Origin: Lepidurus packardi
Taxonomy: Eukaryota; Arthropoda; Branchiopoda; Notostraca; Triopsidae
Direction of reading: 5' to 3'
Assembly: GCA_023053545.1 (NCBI GenBank)
Contig: JAKZAN010000108.1
Location: forward strand, 1 to 64,000
DNA: 64,000 nucleotides
Below the pieces are notes generated by a model. It was not told where the DNA came from. It worked only from the letters and a program-made list of their open reading frames with translations, and ran no database searches. The position numbers and the translations under genes were made by a program. This document shows, in pieces, positions 58,042 to 64,000 of the stretch; within the stretch, counting starts at the first letter, position 1, and every line of letters begins with the position of its first letter.

Positions 58042-59064
58042 TCAATTCTTGAATAGCTTGATCAGACCGTCCGAGATCGCAGACGTCGTGAATAGGCCCA
58101 TGTCCGTGCAGACGAGTTCGATATACTCTGCTTCAGTCAGGTCCAGACTCTCACTCTCCATTTCCACCTCCTCCGGTCCTCTCTTCACCTTCACTTTCTC
58201 TTGTGGGATGTCAGACTGTCTCAGCAGGAACTTCCTGCAGAATTTGTAGCTCTCAGCAAAAACATAGAAGTTTTTCTTTTTGGCCTTGGCGACGAGGGCG
58301 AGCAAGGAAGTTCCAATCTAAACATCAATTAATGAGTATATTAGTTTTAGTAGTTAGAGTTACCCTGCTGAGCACAGCTCCATTCTCTAGGATCAACTCG
58401 GCTCCTGCCAGCACTACATCCACTTTTTACATGTACAAATTGATCTGGTTATCGAATATGAGCTTGACTCTGTCCTCCCCCAATACCTCCTTCAACTACT
58501 GGTAGGTCCGGACTCCCTATCGGAATGGGTTCGTTTCGCAGACTATGATTTCGATATCCTTATTATATTTTCGAGCTGCTTCTTTGATGCTTGCCACGAT
58601 AGATCTGGAGTACGAATACAGCATGACTCTGATGCCTGCTCGGAATATTTCACCTGAGTGAATGACGATCTGGTTGGTGCTGTTCTCGATGACTTGTTTG
58701 AATTATTTGGAGACATCCAGGAGACCTAGCTTGAAGCTTGCCAGGTCTGAGCCATATTTCTTGTGGGTTTTCTTAAGTATGAGTGTGAAGTATTAAGCGA
58801 TGCTGTCCAGGCTGAGAGGGTGGCGCGGACGTAACACCTACGGATGGCTTCTAACATACTGTAGAAGAGATTTGGTTTAGGTGTTAATGAGGTTATTGAG
58901 CTATTGGAATGTTTTGGCTGTAAAGGGTATGGTCTGATTAGAGGAGGAGAGAGTAGGTTACGATTGGAGGCTTCAATACAAGTGATGAGGGAGTCAATGA
59001 ATGCCAAGCTGTAGTGGGTGTTGGCGAGGGACGACAGGAAGATGTTGATCGCTTCGGTGCTCAT
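58042..59064 (-). CDS. EIF2B1: Translation initiation factor eIF2B subunit alpha
   Basis: Exon 1 (59064-58962) encodes an N-terminal helix pair. The main exon ends at 58364 and a 46-nt intron (58363-58318) leads to the last exon (58317-58042). Recognisable parts are LRPRHPLSLDSIAEYFTL, GEIFRAGIRVMLYSYSRSIV (eIF2B alpha: DGxxILTHxYSRVV), IIVCETNPFREG, MEKVDVVLAGAELILENGAV, IGTSLLALVAKAKKKNFYVF, AESYKFCRKF, and the C-terminal YIELVCTDMGLFTTSAISDG LIKLF (eIF2B alpha: [22 protein letters not shown]). It is a regulatory subunit of the guanine-nucleotide exchange factor for eIF2 that senses eIF2-alpha phosphorylation. The first intron (58961 to about 58850) has a phase conflict and its acceptor is unsure. 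Confidence 0.9.
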
Positions 59065-59485
59065 ATGTTTGGACTCAGGAAAAATACAACAAAGGATATG
59101 CGTAAAGGACTATTAGTAAATTAGTATAGAGAATGGTGCAACCTACATTGATAACTACAATACTTCAGAAATGCCAGGTAATTAAACAGTTAGTCCTACA
59201 AACATGGTGAACGATGCGGAGGAGGAAAGAAATAGTAGCTGAGTATTGGCTATTTGAAGTACCAATCCTGCCTTATCGATACTTTTGTAGAGTCAGATAG
59301 TTCCCGAAACACAGCATGGTAAACTATATTTATTTTTTCCTATATTTTTTATTGTTTTTAATCCTTTCTGAAACTTGAGTCCCAGCTAAACTATCATACA
59401 ATCAAGAGTATTGATGTTTACAAAACTATAAAGATAATATATAGATATAAATAATATATAGTACAGTGTACCCGAAAAATTAAAT
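59065..59485. other. Divergent promoter region
   Basis: About 420 bases between the eIF2B alpha gene (minus) and the STPG-type gene (plus). AT-rich, TA runs near 59437-59460, no gene seen. Confidence 0.5.
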
Positions 59486-61945
59486 ATGTTCTTAGGTTTG
59501 CTCTCAGACCTCGACTCTGCCCTCAAGTAGGCCAAGTCCACCCAGAAGTCCCTCAGATCCACTCTCAACTCCGCCAAGGCCATCATGGACATCCCCCAAT
59601 AATAACAACCTCTCGAATACAATGTCATGCTCAAGTCAGGTAACCATCCAAGAGTCATCAATGTATTGGATTATATTTTCTCAGGACCTGTTGCAAGTTT
59701 CGGCAAAGCCTAACGTTTCAAAGTCCCAGAAAAGTAGGAGTTGAAGGAATCAATGATAAGCTGGACGAGTGAGTCAACAACTGCCAGTTAGCAGAAACAG
59801 CCAGGTGTCGTTTTTAGCAAATCCTCCAGATTCAAATAGGATCTCCCGAAGACCTAAACTATCCTGTACCCTAACATCGATGCAGTCAAGGTAATACCCA
59901 TATTTAAAAATACCTGTAAATCTATATTTTCATTGTTTTTTTATGAATTCTATAGAAAGCACCACCCAATATCGTGATTGCTCCTTGTCCTCAAACCGAC
60001 AGAGATAGGCTTGGCAAGAGTATCCTCACTAACTCTACAGCTGATGATTCTGCATCGTTTTCTTCATTAGGCCCTGGCGCCTACTACAACCCCAATGCAA
60101 CTCTCATCTCTACCAAAACAGCAGTATTCCCAAAAGCCTAAAGATTTAAATCCCCTGCAAAAGATAGTGCCGACACTCCTCTCTACCCGAATATGGATTC
60201 AATCAAACCCCGACCCCCGACTCAAGCTACTCTCAAGTCCAACATCCCTAAAAACCCCAAACAAATGTCTCTGCAGAAGCAAGACGAATAGAGGGAAAGA
60301 ATCAAGATGCTGTATCTACTGTCCATTCCTCTTTAAATCGATAGACTCGTCAGGAGTAGTACAGCGGTGCCTAAGCTACGGGAAGAATACTTCAATATTC
60401 GTAAAATGAACGATAGGGCTCGCAAATGCGCAATGCAGATGTTCATTGACCGTCTTAATTACCTACGGGGTGGGTTCGACTACGACATCACGAAGAAGAA
60501 GAAGGAAGATGATGTCTGCATGGTCGTGTACAGGAAGTCTACACCTAAACCCTTTAAACTCCCAGAGAGGCTGCCTGCGCCTGATGAATACTATCCGAAG
60601 GACGACTATGTGAAACCTAAGAATATTGCTTTTACATTTGCTAAATTTGATCCTTCCAAACAAATTACATCCTAAGATGGTCGAGACTACGATGTCAATG
60701 AAAAATTGGTTCGCAAAAGGATCCCAGCAGCTGTAGTCAACCCTGAATCCAATTATTAGCATAGGTTGACGTAGTAGTAGCTTGCGAGCTTGAAGAGAGG
60801 TCCTGGTTTCTATGATGCACTTTTTAGTCAAGTCGAAAAGAGAGCAGATGTGGGGATTATTAAAATCCCAGAATTGAATGAAAATAACGACAGAGCCAAT
60901 CAAATCCATCCAAAGCCTGATAAAGACCTGGCGAACCTCGATGGAGGGATGTACTTCCCGAAGTACACAGCCGTCGACAAGAACATCCCCGCACCATTAT
61001 ATAAGGAACAAGTAAAGGTGGGTCCCGAACATTTACCAGAGAAGTACTTGTTCCCTGAACACTGGGTGTTCTACGATGGCGACATCAACAAAGTCCGAGC
61101 AGAAGTGGCTAAAAATGTACTCATCGCAGGAGGGCTGGAGTTCAAGTAATATCAAGAACATGTGCGAAGAATGAAGGAGTTCCAATAATACGTGCAGAGA
61201 CAGAAACGAATGCCTGAAATCGGAGAGTACGAAGTGAAATATGATGCTATCGATCCAGAAAACAACGTAGCTGTGGACTATGATAAGATGCAACCTCGAG
61301 GGTTGATGGATCCAATAGTAAAGCAAGAAGGAGAAGTGGATGGAGACAACTTGCTCCTGAATCCTGACAAGCCCAAACCAAAACTTCCTGTAATTTATCC
61401 ATTCTCACCTTCATCCCACTATCCACCATTTGTTATCTTCGTAGTCGATCAACTTTGAAAAAATGATAGGAAGGCAAAACCCATTAGATTTGGATGCCGA
61501 CGATGAACGAGCAGGAGATGTGCTCTTATTGGATCCCAAACTACCTGAAAAACATCTACCCAATATCGTGTTTGATAAGATGATCGGGAGAACCGATGAC
61601 GAAGACACAAAGGATGAGTACGAGGAGGGTCGCGAAGGAGACAGGCTTCTCCTAGATCCAAGAGTACCAGAGAAGCATGTGGCGACAATAAATATAGAAA
61701 AGTGTGTCCCACGATAAGACATTTGTGCTGAGCCTGATGAGATGGAGGAAGAAGTGAAGCTGGAAGTGAAGTACACACAGGTTGAGAAGAAGGTAAAAGG
61801 TTTCGTAGAGATGGAGAGACACAGCCAAGTAAGAATGGTTCCCGTGCTGCGTCAGAACTCAAAGCCAGGCACGTTGAGCACAGTAAAAGGGAGTAATATA
61901 AGGCTGCGAAGGCTGAGAAAAGTATAATAAGATAACAGTGGTTGA
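59486..61945 (+). CDS. STPG/SHIPPO-type axonemal protein
   Basis: Four exons (59486-59639, 59685-59890, 59956-61389, 61445-61945; introns 45, 65 and 55 nt) give 764 residues. The N-terminal half carries sperm-tail PG-rich (STPGR) motifs: GPVASFGKAERF, GPGAYYNP followed by FPKAERFKSPA, and GPGFYDALF. The C-terminal half has repeated units ending LPxINFEKMIGR / LPNIVFDKMIGR and LLLDPKLPEKH / LLLDPRVPEKH, at least three copies with variation. STPGR proteins (SHIPPO1/ODF3, STPG2) lie inside or along ciliary doublet microtubules. The organisation with the second repeat type resembles STPG2-like proteins. The exons were joined by matching phases and by the C-terminal repeat crossing the last intron. 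Confidence 0.8.
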
Positions 61946-62488
61946 ACTATGTAAAGATCTCTGTATGGGTTCTAAAGCTGTAAATAATTTTCCAGCCTCC
62001 AATTTTTTAGAGTTATCATCGAACTTTTCGAGCTTTTTGATCCGTGTTATTCTTTATCTGTGTGGAAGTTGTTCTCATTAATTTTCCATTCGAGTCAACT
62101 AACCTATTCCAAACCCTTCTGTGACTGCTTTGGTGGGTTCCGAAACACGTGAGCCTTTTATACACAGATATATAATAAGGGTGTCTATCGCAATCACGAT
62201 TCGACGAGCTCTACACAATTTAGATAATTAAAAAGAGAAGGCACAAGCTTCTAAAGCAGAAGATAAAATAAATAGTACAGTAAAAACGGGTGGATAGTCA
62301 TAATACTATACACACTAAAAAAATAACAAACAAAGCCTAAAAAAAGAGAAACACTTGAAAAAACTTCATATTTTTTTATAATCAATTTAAAAATACTGAG
62401 AACAAACAAAGTCTAAAACAAACTAAAAACCCTAAAACACATAGCCCCCCAAACATCACATCATAATACCCAAAAATAACAAAAAGCG
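61946..62488. other. Intergenic spacer
   Basis: AT-rich 543-base gap between tandem plus-strand genes, with A-rich runs around 62310-62430. No gene or distinct repeat is visible. Confidence 0.5.
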
Positions 62489-64000
62489 ATGGGCAACCAC
62501 TGTACCTCCAAAAGGAAACCATTCCATAATTCGCAATTCACCACCATCGAGTCATAACCACCAGACACCCACCAACTCAACCCCAATAACCTCCCCTTGC
62601 TCACTTTTCTCCTGGAGATACCTAATGTCATTCTCAAAAACCCACCCAAAGTATCCATTCCTTCTCATTCCAAAAAGCATCTTGTTTTTGTCTTCAGATG
62701 GTTCTCGCACTACAATTGCATATTGAGGGTATCATGAGCAAATCTCTAGAATACAAAAGACCAGGCGACTCCATGAAGGTAATATTTTTTGGTATGGAAT
62801 AATCAATAAACTTATGTGCATAAAATGACTTTTGAGAATTAAAGAAAAAATATGGTATCATGCTATATTTGGGGTCAGGGATAGGCTCGCATTTAGTTTG
62901 GATAGCTCAAAAAGTGTTAATTTTGGCTCAGTGACTATAAATTCTGACGATGTATCAATACTTCACAGACAATACCGTGTTCTCCCTATAACCAATTATC
63001 CTCGGGTTTGGACGTTCTAGAAAAGTCTAGGCTTTTTTTGGAAACTCGCCAGAAAATATAAGTTTATTTTCACTACTCTCTATTGCTTATTTTTTGTCAT
63101 ACATTTATTATACTTGTAAGCCTTCGGATTCAATAGCATATAGTGGAACGTATCATACAAAAACACTCTCGAAATCAACTAGTACTAGCTCAGAAAGAAG
63201 TTTCTCAGGATCGAGTTCATTTCTGATTAAAAAATTAAAGTGGCCTCCCTAAGAGTTAATCTGTACCAAGTCGCAACCGGTCCTTTCTTCAACGATTTCC
63301 CCATTGCCTTTACTGAGCCCAAAGGCGCCCAAGTCCGAGTGGCTTTCGAGTTTCGCATCAGCCAAGTGGTCGATGTGAATATCCATACCGATATGGTGGT
63401 GGTAGACCTGCTGCGTGAGATGCCTGGCCACGCATTCAACTATACCATCAAGGCAATCACCAACACTAAGGAAGTAGAGAGCGAGGAGAGTTACACTGCT
63501 GAGACTGTGGTGTTCAACATGAAACAGCACAACTAGAATAATCACAATAACAATGGGGAGGATACCCCTAGAGAACCCCGTACTCCTGCCCTGCTTAAAA
63601 GGGATTCCTCTTTTGCCAAAATTAAACCAAAGAAATCTATGCTGGGCATGGGACAGAAACTTACCTGGAGTTAAGAGCACTCCGAAGCAATGTTTAGCGG
63701 GTAGCTACCCCACGTTAGCATCAGAATGTAGATCAGTAAGATCCAAGAGTGTAGTGTTCAGTTTGTGCTCTGGAAGATTTCAGAAGATCTCTAACTGGCA
63801 GAAGAAGTCGTCCATAAGTACGCAGATTGCTACATTCCCTTTACTCGCCTGCTCTTGTCGTAACCTAACAATGAGTCCGACATGGTAGAAAAGTTCGGAG
63901 GTTGGGAGACTCGTCAAATCACAACAAAGTAGAAGATTTGGGACGCTGGTAAACACTATGGTAATGTACTGATCACGATATCTGTTAAAGTACCACGCTT
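62489..64000 (+). CDS. N-myristoylated C2-like protein (3' end outside window)
   Basis: Exon 1 (62489-62650) starts MGNHCTSK, an N-myristoylation site (Met-Gly...Ser/Thr at position 6) with an adjacent Cys for palmitoylation. A 47-nt intron precedes exon 2 (62698-62778, MVLALQLHIEGIMSKSLEYK). Exon 3 starts at or before about 63118 and continues open to the end of the window: AFGFNSIEWNVSYKNTLEIN, then LRVNLYQVATGPFFNDFPIA, then a beta-rich stretch. This could be a C2-type membrane-binding domain. The junction of exons 2 and 3 is unclear because an AT-rich 340-base interval stays open in the same frame. Later parts include TPREPRTPALLKRDSSF and a helical C-terminal segment. The gene is truncated by the window edge. 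Confidence 0.7.

Noticed and set aside
1-64000. Mobile elements, viral genes, CRISPR arrays, tRNA or rRNA genes
   Set aside because: No transposase, integrase, capsid or reverse-transcriptase motifs, no regularly spaced repeats, and no cloverleaf or rRNA-like segments were recognised by eye.

Overview
This window is the left end of a macronuclear chromosome from a ciliate, most likely a peritrich (Vorticella/Carchesium/Campanella relatives). It opens with about 165 bases of C4A2 telomeric repeat. The genes read correctly only if TGA is the sole stop and TAA/TAG are sense codons. At several positions where conserved families have glutamate, this DNA has TAA or TAG: position 12 of a calmodulin-type EF-hand, the DGET and KEG motifs of a P4-ATPase, the EEE run of the PP2A scaffold, ALDxExE of an ABC transporter, and VLEYC of an AGC kinase. 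Conserved glutamines are written CAA/CAG. That matches the peritrich nuclear code (UAR = Glu, translation table 30). All protein descriptions below use it.

Genes are dense (36 models in 64 kb). They lie on both strands, are separated by short AT-rich spacers, and are interrupted by small GT-AG introns, mostly 35-65 nt with a minor class near 100-140 nt. I saw no tRNA, rRNA, transposon, CRISPR array or viral gene.

Layout. 0-10 kb: telomere, LITAF-like membrane protein, probable mitochondrial protein, GFA/CENP-V domain protein, RING-Rab fusion, ABC half-transporter, RING-YEATS fusion, Rab GTPase, and an unknown protein. 10-16.4 kb (minus strand): PP2A scaffold subunit A, an unknown, a DUSP-USP deubiquitinase, and an unknown. 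16.7-26.2 kb (plus): Neo1/ATP9-type flippase, sterol O-acyltransferase, and a protein with twelve C2HC zinc fingers. 26.5-30.1 kb (minus): an unknown and a PGAP1-like membrane protein lacking the usual catalytic serine. 30.4-38.6 kb (plus): small coiled-coil protein, CDPK, unknowns, a stand-alone dynein-stalk/MTBD-like protein, and a long coiled-coil protein. 38.8-64 kb: AGC kinase, importin beta, SRP9, NEK kinase, coiled-coil protein, helical-repeat protein, secreted Cys-rich protein, Ser/Pro-rich protein, LKB1-like kinase, eIF2B alpha, an STPG/SHIPPO-type axonemal protein, and a truncated myristoylated C2-like protein.

The genes are eukaryotic housekeeping, membrane-traffic, ciliary and signalling functions. 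They do not form an operon or a single pathway. The most unusual content is the domain architectures (RING-Rab, RING-YEATS, the 12x C2HC array, the orphan dynein stalk) and the clear evidence for UAR = Glu.
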